Of a DNA stretch of 64,000 nt, positions 24,498-32,966 are shown one piece after another. Both the position numbers and the translations under genes were made by a program. The first letter of the stretch is position 1, and each line of letters begins with the position of its first letter. The notes under the pieces were generated by a model, which saw nothing but the letters and a program-made list of their open reading frames with translations, searched no databases and had not been told where the DNA came from. This stretch comes from SW4 sp042466115 (GTDB lineage Bacteria; Pseudomonadota; Alphaproteobacteria; Rhodobacterales; Rhodobacteraceae). The stretch is taken from contig NZ_JAXHBQ010000001.1 of assembly GCF_042466115.1 (NCBI RefSeq), forward strand, positions 2,356,001 to 2,420,000. Reading direction: 5' to 3'.

Positions 24498-26039
24498 ATG
24501 CCCACCCACCCCCTTTTTCACCGCCACATCGTCGTGGACTGGTCCGCCAATGCAACGCCCAAATCCGGCAAGGACAGCATCTGGATCGCCACCACCGATG
24601 CGACCGGCACGACTTTGCAAAACCCGCCCACCCGTGCAGCGGCAAAGACGCTGTTGGACAGCGCATTGACTGCGGCCAGCGATGCAGGCGAACGCGTTCT
24701 GATCGGGTTTGATTTCGCCTTTGGCTACCCGACCGGCGCGGCACAAACCCTTAGCGGCGGGGATTGGCAAACGCTGTGGCAACGCATCACCGACCTGACG
24801 ACAGATGGCCCGAACAACGCCAACAACCGCTTTGATGTAGCCAGCACCCTGAACGCGCAAAGCGCGGGCGACGGCCCCTTCTGGTGTTACCCGAACCAAC
24901 ACCATGGCCGCTACGACACTTTGCCATATCGAAAACCACAAGGCTACGGCGACACCCTGCCACCCAGCAAACGCCACGCTGAAACCCGCGCGTCCGGCGC
25001 GCAGGAAGTCTGGAAACTGTCAGGCGCGGGTGCTGTCGGCGGGCAAACCCTCACCGGTATCCCCGTTCTGCAATACCTGCGCACCAAGCATAACCTTGCC
25101 ATCTGGCCGTTCGAGGAAAGCGACACCGCCCACCTCGCCGTCGAGGTTTTCCCCTCGCTGATCGACCCGGACCCCTGCGAACCCGTCCGCGACGCCGGAC
25201 AGGTCCGCGCCCTTGCCGGCGCGATAGCTGCACTTGATGCGGAGGGCCGCCTTGCAGCCTTGCTGCAAGACCCGAACAATCAACACCCCGCTGTTACCAC
25301 CGACGAGGGCTGGATTCTCGGCCTCGGGTTCGAGGAAGAACTGCGCGCCGTAGTGCGGGACTTGTCCCGCCGCCCGACACCTCATATCCCTCCCAACATG
25401 CGCCCCTACGAAAAAGACCCCGCTGCAATCTATGCCGCCAGCTTTGCGACTGTCGCCCGCGAGGCACGTCTGGACCGGTTCCCGCCGGATATGCACCCGC
25501 TGATGACACGGCTGATCCACGCCTGCGGCATGGTCGAAATTGCCGACCGTCTGGCGTTTTCCGATGGCGTCAGCGTAGCAGGCCGCGCGGCCCTGAAAAG
25601 CGGCGCACCGATCCTGTGCGATTGCGAAATGGTCGGCGCGGGCATCATCCGTCGCTATCTGCCCGCCGGTAATCAGGTCATTGTCACGCTCAACGATCCC
25701 TCCGTGCCAGCGCGCGCGAAATCCATTGGCAACACGCGATCCGCCGCCGCCGTTGAATTGTGGCGCGATCATATCGAAGGCGCGGTCGTCGCCATTGGCA
25801 ACGCGCCCACGGCGCTGTTCCACCTCCTTGAACTGCTTGATCAGGGCTGGCCGAAACCCGCCGCGATCCTCGGCTTTCCGGTCGGGTTCATCGGCGCGGC
25901 GGAATCCAAGGCCGAACTGGCCGCCAACCCGCGCGGTTGCGAATTTGTCGCCCTGCGCGGGCGGCGGGGCGGATCGGCGATGGCTTCGGCAGCTGTCAAC
26001 GCATTGGCCGCCGGCCTGCCAGAGGTGTCACATGGTTAA
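24498..26039 (+). CDS. cobH: Precorrin-8X methylmutase CobH with fused N-terminal domain
   Basis: A 513-residue fusion. Residues about 301-513 are a complete CobH: 'LIHACGMVEIADRL' with the catalytic His, 'ILCDCEMVGAGI', 'AIGNAPTALFHLLEL' and 'GFPVGFIGAAESK'. It moves the C11 methyl to C12, forming hydrogenobyrinic acid. Residues about 1-276 are a separate domain with 'IVVDWSAN' and 'LIGFDFAFGYP', resembling the RNase H-like DUF429 type that I recall as a stand-alone neighbour of cob genes. The linker (about 277-300) is encoded partly by a palindromic repeat (25349-25372). The internal ATG 25398 lacks a ribosome binding site, so a fused product is expected. Confidence 0.88.
   Translation: MPTHPLFHRHIVVDWSANATPKSGKDSIWIATTDATGTTLQNPPTRAAAKTLLDSALTAASDAGERVLIGFDFAFGYPTGAAQTLSGGDWQTLWQRITDLTTDGPNNANNRFDVASTLNAQSAGDGPFWCYPNQHHGRYDTLPYRKPQGYGDTLPPSKRHAETRASGAQEVWKLSGAGAVGGQTLTGIPVLQYLRTKHNLAIWPFEESDTAHLAVEVFPSLIDPDPCEPVRDAGQVRALAGAIAALDAEGRLAALLQDPNNQHPAVTTDEGWILGLGFEEELRAVVRDLSRRPTPHIPPNMRPYEKDPAAIYAASFATVAREARLDRFPPDMHPLMTRLIHACGMVEIADRLAFSDGVSVAGRAALKSGAPILCDCEMVGAGIIRRYLPAGNQVIVTLNDPSVPARAKSIGNTRSAAAVELWRDHIEGAVVAIGNAPTALFHLLELLDQGWPKPAAILGFPVGFIGAAESKAELAANPRGCEFVALRGRRGGSAMASAAVNALAAGLPEVSHG
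25349..25372. repeat. Palindromic repeat inside the cobH fusion, copy 1
   Basis: This 24-base sequence matches 62478-62501 at 23 of 24 positions. The core is GCGGGAC-TT-GTCCCGC. Here it is translated in frame as the linker between the N-terminal domain and CobH; the other copy is intergenic. Confidence 0.8.
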
Positions 26040-26048
26040 CGCGGCCTG

Positions 26049-26102
26049 CCATACGCTCGCCCATACGGTTTCCATACGGTTTCCATACGCTTTCCATACG
26101 CC
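26049..26102 (+). repeat. Short tandem repeat between cobH and cobL
   Basis: Five degenerate copies of an 11-12 base unit: CCATACGCTCGC, CCATACGGTTT twice exactly, CCATACGCTTT and a truncated CCATACGCC. It fills most of the 83-base gap between the two genes. Likely replication slippage; copy number may vary between strains. No function is evident. Confidence 0.85.
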
Positions 26103-26122
26103 GGTTCAGCGGGGTTTTCCCA

Positions 26123-27328
26123 ATGGTTAAAACGCCCTGGCTACACATTGTCGGCATCGGCGAGGACGGCATGGATGGCCTTAGCCCCGTGACCCGCGCG
26201 GTGGTCGAAGCCGCCGAAGTGATCGTCGGCGGGGATCGTCATCACACCCTGTCCGTCAACCCTGACGCCGAACGCATCGCATGGCCCTCACCCTTTGATG
26301 CGATGATTAACAGCTTGGAATCATTGAATGGCCGCCGCGCCGTGGTGCTGGTCACCGGTGATCCCTTGTGGTTTTCCGTCGGCGCGCGCATTGGCCGCGC
26401 GATCCCTGCTGACCAGCTGGTGTATCACCCGCAACTGTCTGCATTCCAACTGGCGGCGGCGCGCATGGGCTGGTCGCTGGCGGATGTGGAAACCCTCACG
26501 GTGCACGGTCGCCCCGTCGAACAGATGATCGCCTTTATCCAACCTGATCAACGCCTTATCGTTCTGACAACCGGTGCAGATACCCCCGCGCAGATCGCGA
26601 AATTCCTGACGGATCGCGGCTTTGGCAAGTCGCAGATGACGGTGCTTGCCGCGATGGGAGGGGAGCGCGAAGAACGGTTCGACGGCACCGCCGCCGACTG
26701 GTCCCATACGGTTCCGGCCTTCAATACCTTGTGTATTGATTGCGTCGCCGCACCAGATGCTGCGTTGCTGCCGCGTGTTCCTGGCCTTGCCGATACCTTG
26801 TTTCAATCCGATGGCACCATGACCAAGCAAGAGGTCCGCGCCGCGACCGTGGCCAAACTGATGCCCATGCGCGGCGCGCTGCTGTGGGACATCGGCACCG
26901 GTTGCGGGTCTGTCGCGATCGAATGGATGCGCGCCGCCCGCTACGCCCGCGCCGTGGGCATCGAACCCCGCGCCGACCGGCGCGCCATGGCGGCCGCCAA
27001 CGCCCTCGCGCTGGGCGCGCCCAAGCTGGAATTAATAGACGGAACAGTGCCTTACGCCCTTGAAGGGCTCGATGCGCCGGACGCCATTTTCATCGGCGGC
27101 GGGCTGTCGCGCGCCACGTTTGATGCGGCTTGGGCGGCACTGCGTCCGCTAGGCCGTCTGGTCGCCAACGCCGTCACTTTGGAAAGCGAAGCCGAGCTGT
27201 TTGCCCTTTACCGCGAGTTCGGTGGCGACCTTGTGAAACTGCAAGTGAACCGCGCCGAACCGGTGGGGCGGCTGACCGGCTGGCGCCCGTCTATGCCTGT
27301 CACCCAATGGAGCCTTGTAAAGCGATGA
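26123..27328 (+). CDS. cobL: Precorrin-6B C5,15-methyltransferase (decarboxylating) CobL
   Basis: A 401-residue two-domain enzyme. Residues 1-200 are the CbiE-like tetrapyrrole methylase half ('IVGIGEDGMDGL' at the start, 'VVLVTGDPLWFSVG' for the SAM site). Residues about 215-401 are the CbiT-like Rossmann half ('LLWDIGTGCGSVAIEW'). It methylates C5 and C15 and removes the acetate carboxyl at C12. I start at ATG 26123 because upstream codons lie in the tandem repeat; no strong ribosome binding site is visible. Its stop overlaps the cobI start (ATGA). Confidence 0.94.
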   Translation: MVKTPWLHIVGIGEDGMDGLSPVTRAVVEAAEVIVGGDRHHTLSVNPDAERIAWPSPFDAMINSLESLNGRRAVVLVTGDPLWFSVGARIGRAIPADQLVYHPQLSAFQLAAARMGWSLADVETLTVHGRPVEQMIAFIQPDQRLIVLTTGADTPAQIAKFLTDRGFGKSQMTVLAAMGGEREERFDGTAADWSHTVPAFNTLCIDCVAAPDAALLPRVPGLADTLFQSDGTMTKQEVRAATVAKLMPMRGALLWDIGTGCGSVAIEWMRAARYARAVGIEPRADRRAMAAANALALGAPKLELIDGTVPYALEGLDAPDAIFIGGGLSRATFDAAWAALRPLGRLVANAVTLESEAELFALYREFGGDLVKLQVNRAEPVGRLTGWRPSMPVTQWSLVKR

Positions 27329-28026
27329 GTGGAACACTCTACGGTGTCGGCCTTGGCCCCGGCGCGCCTGACCTGATGACCCTGCGCGCCGCCCGCCTGA
27401 TCGAAAGCGCGCGCGTGATTGCCTATCCTGCACTTGCGGGCGGCGACAGTTTCGCCCGTGCCATCGCCGCCGATCTGATCGCGCCGGATGCGACCGAAAT
27501 CGTCATGGACGTGCCCATGACAACCGCCCGCGAACCCGCGCAAAAGGCCTATGACAAAGGCGCGTCGGACATCGCGGCGGCCTTGGACAGCGGTTGTGAT
27601 GTGGTGTGCCTTTGCGAAGGCGATCCGTTTTTCTATGGCTCTTTCATGTATGTTTTTGCCCGCCTTGCGGACCGCTATGATGTGCAGGTCGTGCCCGGTG
27701 TGACCAGCATCACCGCCTGTGCCGCGCGCGCCGGACGCCCGCTTGTGGCGCGCAATGAACGCCTGACAGTTCTGCCCGGTCCGCTGCCCGAGGATGAATT
27801 GCGCGCCCGTATCGAAGGGGCGGAAAGCGTGGCGATCATGAAGGTCGGGCGGCACTTGCCGAAAATCCGCGCTGTCATCGACGGGCTGGGGTTGACCGAA
27901 TTCGCGACCTATGTAGAACGCGCGAGTCTGCCGCAGGAAGTTGTGCTGCCGCTGGTTGATGCCCCTGAAAACGCGCCGTATTTTTCAATGATCCTGCTGA
28001 CGAAAGGGGCTGATCCATGGCTCTGA
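27325..28026 (+). CDS. cobI: Precorrin-2 C20-methyltransferase CobI
   Basis: A 233-residue SAM-dependent tetrapyrrole methylase. The N-terminal 'LYGVGLGPGAPDLMTL' and the 'LCEGDPFFYGSFMY' motif (about 93-106) are diagnostic for the C20 enzyme. It makes precorrin-3A from precorrin-2. Translationally coupled on both sides: 4-base overlap with cobL and a 10-base overlap with the cbiG/cobJ gene. Confidence 0.95.
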   Translation: MSGTLYGVGLGPGAPDLMTLRAARLIESARVIAYPALAGGDSFARAIAADLIAPDATEIVMDVPMTTAREPAQKAYDKGASDIAAALDSGCDVVCLCEGDPFFYGSFMYVFARLADRYDVQVVPGVTSITACAARAGRPLVARNERLTVLPGPLPEDELRARIEGAESVAIMKVGRHLPKIRAVIDGLGLTEFATYVERASLPQEVVLPLVDAPENAPYFSMILLTKGADPWL

Positions 28027-29819
28027 CACCTGTTGTTCTGGCGCTGTCCCGTTCGGGCGAAGCCACAGCCCACCGCATTGCCGAAACCCTTGGCGCAAAG
28101 GTGCACGGGCGCGAGGGCCGCGTGGCCAAGGCCGATGCGTTCTTTGCAAACGCGCTGGACCACGCGCGTGATCTGTTTGCCGCCGGCACGCCGATTGTCG
28201 GGGTCTGCGCCAGCGGTATCCTGATCCGTGGCGTCGCGCCCCTGCTGGCTGACAAGACCGCCGAACCACCTGTGGTGTCGGTGTCCGATGACGGGTCGGT
28301 TGTTGTGCCGCTGCTGGGCGGGCATCGCGGTGCCAACCGTCTGGCGCGCCAGATCGCCGATGCCTTGGGCGGCGACGCAGCCGTGACCACGGCGGGCGAT
28401 GTGGCGCTGGGCGTGGCCCTGGATGAACCGCCCGCGGGCTACCGGTTGATGAACCCCGAAGATGCCAAGGGCGTCATGGCCACGCTGTTGGCAGGCGGCG
28501 GCGTGACGTGGACGGACGAGGAATTGTTTGACGTTGAACTGCCCGAAGGCGGCGATGTGGAACTGCTCGTGACCGAGGCCGAAGGGCAGGGCAACGCGAC
28601 CCGTCTGGTCTATCATCCGCAGCGGTTTGCGTTGGGGCTGGGCTGCGCGCGCAACGCCGACCCCGAAGAATTATGGGCGCATGTGCAAGGCGCGCTTGAG
28701 GCGGGTGACATTGCCAAAGGCGCGATTGCCTGTGTCGCCTCGATTGACCTGAAAGCGGATGAACCGGCGATCATCGCCGTGGCCGCGCGGTTGGGCGTGC
28801 CGTTGCGGGTGTTCACCGCCAATCAGCTGGAAGCCGAAGCAGGGCGATTGCTGAACCCGTCTGATGTGGTGTTTGCCGAAGTTGGCTGCCACGGCGTGTC
28901 CGAAGGGGCGGCGCTGGCGGCGGCGGGGCCGGATGCGGAACTGTCGGTGGCCAAAAGCAAGACCGCGAATACGACCTGCGCCGTAGCGCGCGCCGAGGAT
29001 CCGATTGTAAAAATGCGGGGCCGCGCGCGCGGGCGGTTGTCTGTTGTCGGGATCGGCCCCGGACAGGCGGCTTGGCGGACACCCGAAGTGTCGCGCCTTG
29101 TTGCCGAGGCTGAAGAACTGGTGGGTTACGGGCTGTATATTGATCTGTTGGGGCCGCTGGCTACGGGCAAGGACCGGTCCGATTTTCCACTGGGTGGAGA
29201 GGAAGCGCGCTGTCGCTATGCGCTGGAACAGGCGGGCAAGGGCAAGAATGTCGCGCTGGTCTGTTCCGGTGATGCGGGGATTTACGCGATGGGCGCGTTG
29301 GTGTTCGAACTGCTGGACCGGACCGAGGCGGAACAGGGCGTGAGCGATGCCGCGCGGCGGGTCGAGGTGATTTGTTCGCCTGGTGTGTCGGCGCTGCAAG
29401 GGGCCGCAGCCCGCGCAGGTGCGCCGCTGGGCCATGATTTTTGCACGATCAGCCTCAGCGATCTGCTGACCCCGCGCGATGACATTATCCGCCGTTTGCA
29501 CGCGGCAGCAGAAGGGGATTTCGTGATCGCATTTTACAATCCGGTGTCGAAAACGCGCCGGATCTTGCTGGCCGAAGCCCGCGATATTCTGTTACAGCAC
29601 CGCCCTGCGGATACGCCGGTAATGCTGGCGTCAAGCCTGGGACGCCCCGAGGAACATGTGCGCTATCGCCGCTTGGATGAATTGCAGGTGGACGAGGTTG
29701 ATATGCTGACGGTCGTTCTGGTGGGATCGTCCAACTCGAAGCTGGCACAACTGGGTGAGGGGCCGCGCATGTTCACGCCGCGCGGCTATGCCCGCAAAAT
29801 CGACGGGGATCTGTCGTGA
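28017..29819 (+). CDS. cobJ: CbiG-CobJ fusion: cobalt-precorrin-5A hydrolase-like and precorrin-3B C17-methyltransferase
   Basis: A 600-residue fusion. Residues about 5-330 match CbiG: N-terminal 'CASGILIRGVAPLL' and 'PLLGGHRGANRLA', then the CobE-like part 'ALGLGCARNADPEEL' and 'FAEVGCHGVSEGAAL'. Residues about 345-600 are the CobJ methylase: 'LSVVGIGPG', 'LVCSGDAGIYAMG' and 'SALQGAAARAGAPLGHDF'. CobJ methylates C17 and drives ring contraction; CbiG opens the lactone formed in the oxygen-independent route. No CobG or CobZ gene (precorrin-3B synthase) is in this window. The fusion itself is known in other bacteria. Confidence 0.93.
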   Translation: MALTPVVLALSRSGEATAHRIAETLGAKVHGREGRVAKADAFFANALDHARDLFAAGTPIVGVCASGILIRGVAPLLADKTAEPPVVSVSDDGSVVVPLLGGHRGANRLARQIADALGGDAAVTTAGDVALGVALDEPPAGYRLMNPEDAKGVMATLLAGGGVTWTDEELFDVELPEGGDVELLVTEAEGQGNATRLVYHPQRFALGLGCARNADPEELWAHVQGALEAGDIAKGAIACVASIDLKADEPAIIAVAARLGVPLRVFTANQLEAEAGRLLNPSDVVFAEVGCHGVSEGAALAAAGPDAELSVAKSKTANTTCAVARAEDPIVKMRGRARGRLSVVGIGPGQAAWRTPEVSRLVAEAEELVGYGLYIDLLGPLATGKDRSDFPLGGEEARCRYALEQAGKGKNVALVCSGDAGIYAMGALVFELLDRTEAEQGVSDAARRVEVICSPGVSALQGAAARAGAPLGHDFCTISLSDLLTPRDDIIRRLHAAAEGDFVIAFYNPVSKTRRILLAEARDILLQHRPADTPVMLASSLGRPEEHVRYRRLDELQVDEVDMLTVVLVGSSNSKLAQLGEGPRMFTPRGYARKIDGDLS

Positions 29820-29863
29820 TGGGGATCGGCGCGCGCGTGCCGCGACGCCCCGCCCGCCATCCC

Positions 29864-29904
29864 GCGGCCTTCGGCGAGAGTATTTCCGAACAAAAGAACA
29901 GGGG
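29864..29904 (+). repeat. Recurrent leader repeat, copy 2 (upstream of cobM)
   Basis: G-C-C-T-T-C-G-G-C-G-A-G-A-G-T-A-T-T-T followed by C-C-G-A-A-C-A-A-A-A-G-A-A. It matches copies at 14462-14496 and 33466-33508 and supplies the purine-rich stretch just before the cobM start. Confidence 0.65.
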
Positions 29905-29910
29905 CGCATC

Positions 29911-30684
29911 ATGACCGTTTATTTTATTGGTGCGGGTCCGGGCGACCCGGAACTGCTGACCCTCAAGGCCGCGCGTATCATTGGTGAATGTCCGGTGTGT
30001 CTGTTCGCGGGATCACTGGTGCCCGAAGCTGTCGTTGCCTGTGCCCCAGCAGGGGCACGCGTGCGGGACACGGCCCCGATGACGCTGGACGAGACCCACG
30101 CCGAGATTGTGGCGGCCCATGACCGCGGGCAGGATGTTGCGCGGGTACATTCCGGTGATCCGTCGCTATACGGTGCGATTGCCGAACAGATCCGGCGACT
30201 CAAGGCGGATGGGATTGATTATCAGATCATTCCCGGTGTGCCCGCCTATGCCGCCGCCGCCGCCGCCTTGGGAACCGAACTGACCGTGCCACAGGTGGCG
30301 CAGTCTATCGTTCTGACGCGCATGTCGATGAAATCGACCTCCATGCCCGAGGGCGAAACGTTGGAAAACTTTGCGCGCTCTGGCGCGACACTGGCGATCC
30401 ATTTGGGCATTCGCGCCCTGCGCGAGATCGAGCGGCAGTTGATCCCCCATTATGGTGCCGATTGCCCGGTGGCTGTCGCCTATCGCGTTGGCTGGCCGGA
30501 CCAGCAGATGATCCGTGGCACATTAAGTGACATCCGCGAGAAGGTGCGCGCCGCGAAAGTTACCCGCACGGCGCTGATCCTTGTTGGCCCGGCGCTGAGT
30601 GATTCGCACGGATTCCCCGATTCCGCGCTTTATGATCCGGCGAAACCCCATGTGCTGCGTCCAAAGGTGAAGCCTGTAAACTAA
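29911..30684 (+). CDS. cobM: Precorrin-4 C11-methyltransferase CobM
   Basis: A 257-residue tetrapyrrole methylase. 'YFIGAGPGDPELLTLKAARI' at the start and 'RVHSGDPSLYGAI' (about 72-84) are characteristic of CobM/CbiF. It methylates C11 of precorrin-4. ATG 29911 is preceded by AGGGG; the gap from cobJ holds the leader repeat. It is the last gene of the operon; cobK, cobG/cobZ, cobB, cobQ and the lower-ligand genes must be elsewhere. Confidence 0.95.
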   Translation: MTVYFIGAGPGDPELLTLKAARIIGECPVCLFAGSLVPEAVVACAPAGARVRDTAPMTLDETHAEIVAAHDRGQDVARVHSGDPSLYGAIAEQIRRLKADGIDYQIIPGVPAYAAAAAALGTELTVPQVAQSIVLTRMSMKSTSMPEGETLENFARSGATLAIHLGIRALREIERQLIPHYGADCPVAVAYRVGWPDQQMIRGTLSDIREKVRAAKVTRTALILVGPALSDSHGFPDSALYDPAKPHVLRPKVKPVN

Positions 30685-30775
30685 GGGTTTTGCACAGTTT
30701 TTCGCCCGGATATCGAAAGGTTAACTTGACGCAAACCAGTTTGGCCCCATGATCCTGCACAGGATGGAGGATCAA

Positions 30776-31123
30776 ATGACCGACTTTTTGCCCGAGGCTG
30801 TGCGCCAAGGATTGGAAGCCGCCCGCAAAGATGCGCTGCGCAAAAGCAGCCGTTTGCGCATTATGGATGGCGAGCGGATGTATCCGATTTTGCGCCTGTG
30901 GGACCGTGGTTTTTCGCTTGAGGCGGAAGACGCGCCGCACCTGCGTGGGCTGGTTGATATTTTCGATGGCGGGCGGCATCTGTATCAATGCCTGATCATC
31001 GCCAGCGACGAAGAAAACGGCGAAATGCACTATGAATTCAAGCGCAACACCGCCGCGGCAGACAAGGCTCCGCTTGATTTCGAACGCGCCGAGGATGCGC
31101 CGATTGCGCTGTTGGGGCGCTAG
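30776..31123 (+). CDS. Conserved hypothetical protein (Rhodobacterales type)
   Basis: A 115-residue soluble protein with a Lys/Arg-rich N-terminus ('ARKDALRKSSRLRI') and a C-terminal half 'GLVDIFDGGRHLYQCLIIASD'. The overall pattern, a basic arm plus a small beta domain, recalls PilZ-like proteins, but the R-x-x-x-R...D/N-x-S-x-x-G motif is absent. GGAGG lies 6 bases before ATG 30776. I remember close relatives only as uncharacterised proteins. It is convergent with the PatB-type gene, with no gap. Confidence 0.7.
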   Translation: MTDFLPEAVRQGLEAARKDALRKSSRLRIMDGERMYPILRLWDRGFSLEAEDAPHLRGLVDIFDGGRHLYQCLIIASDEENGEMHYEFKRNTAAADKAPLDFERAEDAPIALLGR

Positions 31124-32332
31124 TTACTGAAGATCACTGAATGCGGCCTGTAGGCGTGTAACCGCCTCTTGGACCATCGCCGTCGGCGCGCCGATGTTGA
31201 TGCGTTTCCACATCTGGTGTTCGGGGCCGAAAATTTCGCCCGGGCTGGGCATGATCCTTGCGTCCTGGATGATCCGCTTGTCAAGCTCGTCACGCGCCAT
31301 GCCGGTGCCTGTGAAATCAACCCATGACAGAAATGTGGATTGCATCGGCATCGCGCTGACGCCCGGAATTGTGTTCAACCCGTCACACAGGATCTGGCGA
31401 TTGCGGTCCAGCACCTGCATCAGGTCATCGACCCACGCCGCCCCTTCGGGGGTATAGGCTGCACGGGTCAGATCGATGCCTGCACGATTGCACTGGATAT
31501 CCAGCGCGCTGTGCAGTTTGGCAAATCGTGCGCGCAGTGTGGCATCCGGGATGATCACATAACCGGTGCGCAGGCCTGCGATATCAAACGTCTTGGAGGC
31601 CGCAGACATCGCAATGAGGCGGGGCAAGGCATCAGGGGCGGCAATGGCCGTGGGGGTGTGTTTTTGGCCTGGGAATGTCAGATCGTGGTGGATTTCGTCC
31701 GAGATCAGAAGCAGGTCGTGCCGGTCGCAAAAGGCGGCAAGGGCGCGAAGTTCCGAAACCTCCCACACGCGACCGGCGGGATTGTGTGGCGCCGAAAACA
31801 ACACGGCTTTTTCCGAACCGGTCAGTTGGCCCGCGAGCGTTTCAAGGTCCATGCGGTAAAGCCCATCCGCGTCGATTACCAGGGGCGACAGGACAGGCGT
31901 GCGCCCGTTGCGCGCAACCTTGCCGCGAAATTCGTTATAAACGGGGCTGAACAGGATGATCCCGTCACCCGGTTCGGTCATCGCTTGGAGCGTTATGCCG
32001 ATCGCATTGCCGATACCGTGGGTGGCAAACATATGCGCCGGATCAGGCGACCACCCATGCCGGTTTTCATACCACCACGCGATGCTTTCAAAGAACCGGT
32101 CCAGCCCCGTGAAATAGCCATATTCGCCTTCGGCCATAATTGCGGCCATCGCATTCTGAAGGCAGGGGGCAGGTTGGAAATCCATCTGGGCCACCCACAT
32201 TGCCAGCATGTCGTCCGGGGTTTCGTGATCCAGAAACTGCCCGATATTCGCCCATTTTGAACTGCGCCCACCAAGGGTTGCTTTGGGTGTCGTGAAGTCG
32301 AAGGAAGGTGTCACTACGTTATCCAAGGTCAT
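31124..32332 (-). CDS. PatB/MalY-type PLP-dependent C-S lyase (aminotransferase fold)
   Basis: A 402-residue fold-type I PLP enzyme of the MalY/PatB subfamily, which mostly has cystathionine beta-lyase or other cysteine-S-conjugate lyase activity. Markers are 'MWVAQMDFQPAP' (about 45-56), 'FSPVYNEF' (about 128), 'APHNPAGRVW' (about 181), 'ISDEIHHDL' (PLP Asp) and 'SAASKTFDIAGLR' with the Schiff-base Lys (about 246). A role in methionine synthesis or in releasing volatile sulfur is possible. Upstream is an AT-richer 106-base gap shared with def. Confidence 0.9.
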   Translation of the reverse strand: MTLDNVVTPSFDFTTPKATLGGRSSKWANIGQFLDHETPDDMLAMWVAQMDFQPAPCLQNAMAAIMAEGEYGYFTGLDRFFESIAWWYENRHGWSPDPAHMFATHGIGNAIGITLQAMTEPGDGIILFSPVYNEFRGKVARNGRTPVLSPLVIDADGLYRMDLETLAGQLTGSEKAVLFSAPHNPAGRVWEVSELRALAAFCDRHDLLLISDEIHHDLTFPGQKHTPTAIAAPDALPRLIAMSAASKTFDIAGLRTGYVIIPDATLRARFAKLHSALDIQCNRAGIDLTRAAYTPEGAAWVDDLMQVLDRNRQILCDGLNTIPGVSAMPMQSTFLSWVDFTGTGMARDELDKRIIQDARIMPSPGEIFGPEHQMWKRINIGAPTAMVQEAVTRLQAAFSDLQ

Positions 32333-32438
32333 TTGTTACCGGTCCTGCTTTTGCGCAGTAAGCTATGCGAGCACGAACCGAACGCAACCCAAAATCGCAT
32401 GTCTTGCGAAGCGCCGTTTCAACGATTAGATCGGGCCC

Positions 32439-32966
32439 ATGACATTACGCCCGATCCTGATCCATCCCGACCCGCGCCTGAAGGCTGTGACCGCGCCCGT
32501 TGCCGAAATCAATGACGATGTGCGCCGCCTTGCCGACGATATGTTGGAAACCATGTATGATGCGCCCGGCATCGGCCTTGCTGCGCCGCAGATCGGCGTG
32601 ATGTCCCGCGTTTTGGTCATGGATGCGGTCAAGGAAGAAGGGGCATCGCCCCGACCGATGGCCCTGATCAATCCCGAAATCATTTGGTCCTCCGAGGAGA
32701 CGAATGTTTACGAGGAAGGCTGCCTGTCGATCCCCGAACAATACGGCGAGATCACGCGCCCCGCCGAGGTCAAGGTGCGTTGGACGGGTCTGGACGGCGA
32801 ACCGGTCGAGGAACAGTTTGACGGGCTATGGGCGACCTGTGTGCAGCATGAAATTGATCACCTGAACGGCAAGCTGTTTATTGATTACCTCAAGCCGTTG
32901 AAACGCCAGATGATCACCCGCAAGATGCAAAAGCTGAAACGCGAGCTGGCGCGCGAGGCCGAATGA
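32439..32966 (+). CDS. def: Peptide deformylase
   Basis: A 175-residue active deformylase. All three motifs are intact: GIGLAAPQ (44-51), EGCLS with the metal-binding Cys95, and HEIDH (137-141) with the two metal-binding His and catalytic Glu138. It removes the formyl group from nascent proteins. It heads a def - def-like - fmt operon; the stop overlaps the next start by 4 bases. Confidence 0.96.
   Translation: MTLRPILIHPDPRLKAVTAPVAEINDDVRRLADDMLETMYDAPGIGLAAPQIGVMSRVLVMDAVKEEGASPRPMALINPEIIWSSEETNVYEEGCLSIPEQYGEITRPAEVKVRWTGLDGEPVEEQFDGLWATCVQHEIDHLNGKLFIDYLKPLKRQMITRKMQKLKRELAREAE

Noticed and set aside
25398..26039. A separate cobH gene starting at the internal ATG
   Set aside because: No ribosome binding site precedes this ATG, and the frame is open from 24498; a fusion product is the simpler reading, although internal initiation cannot be excluded.
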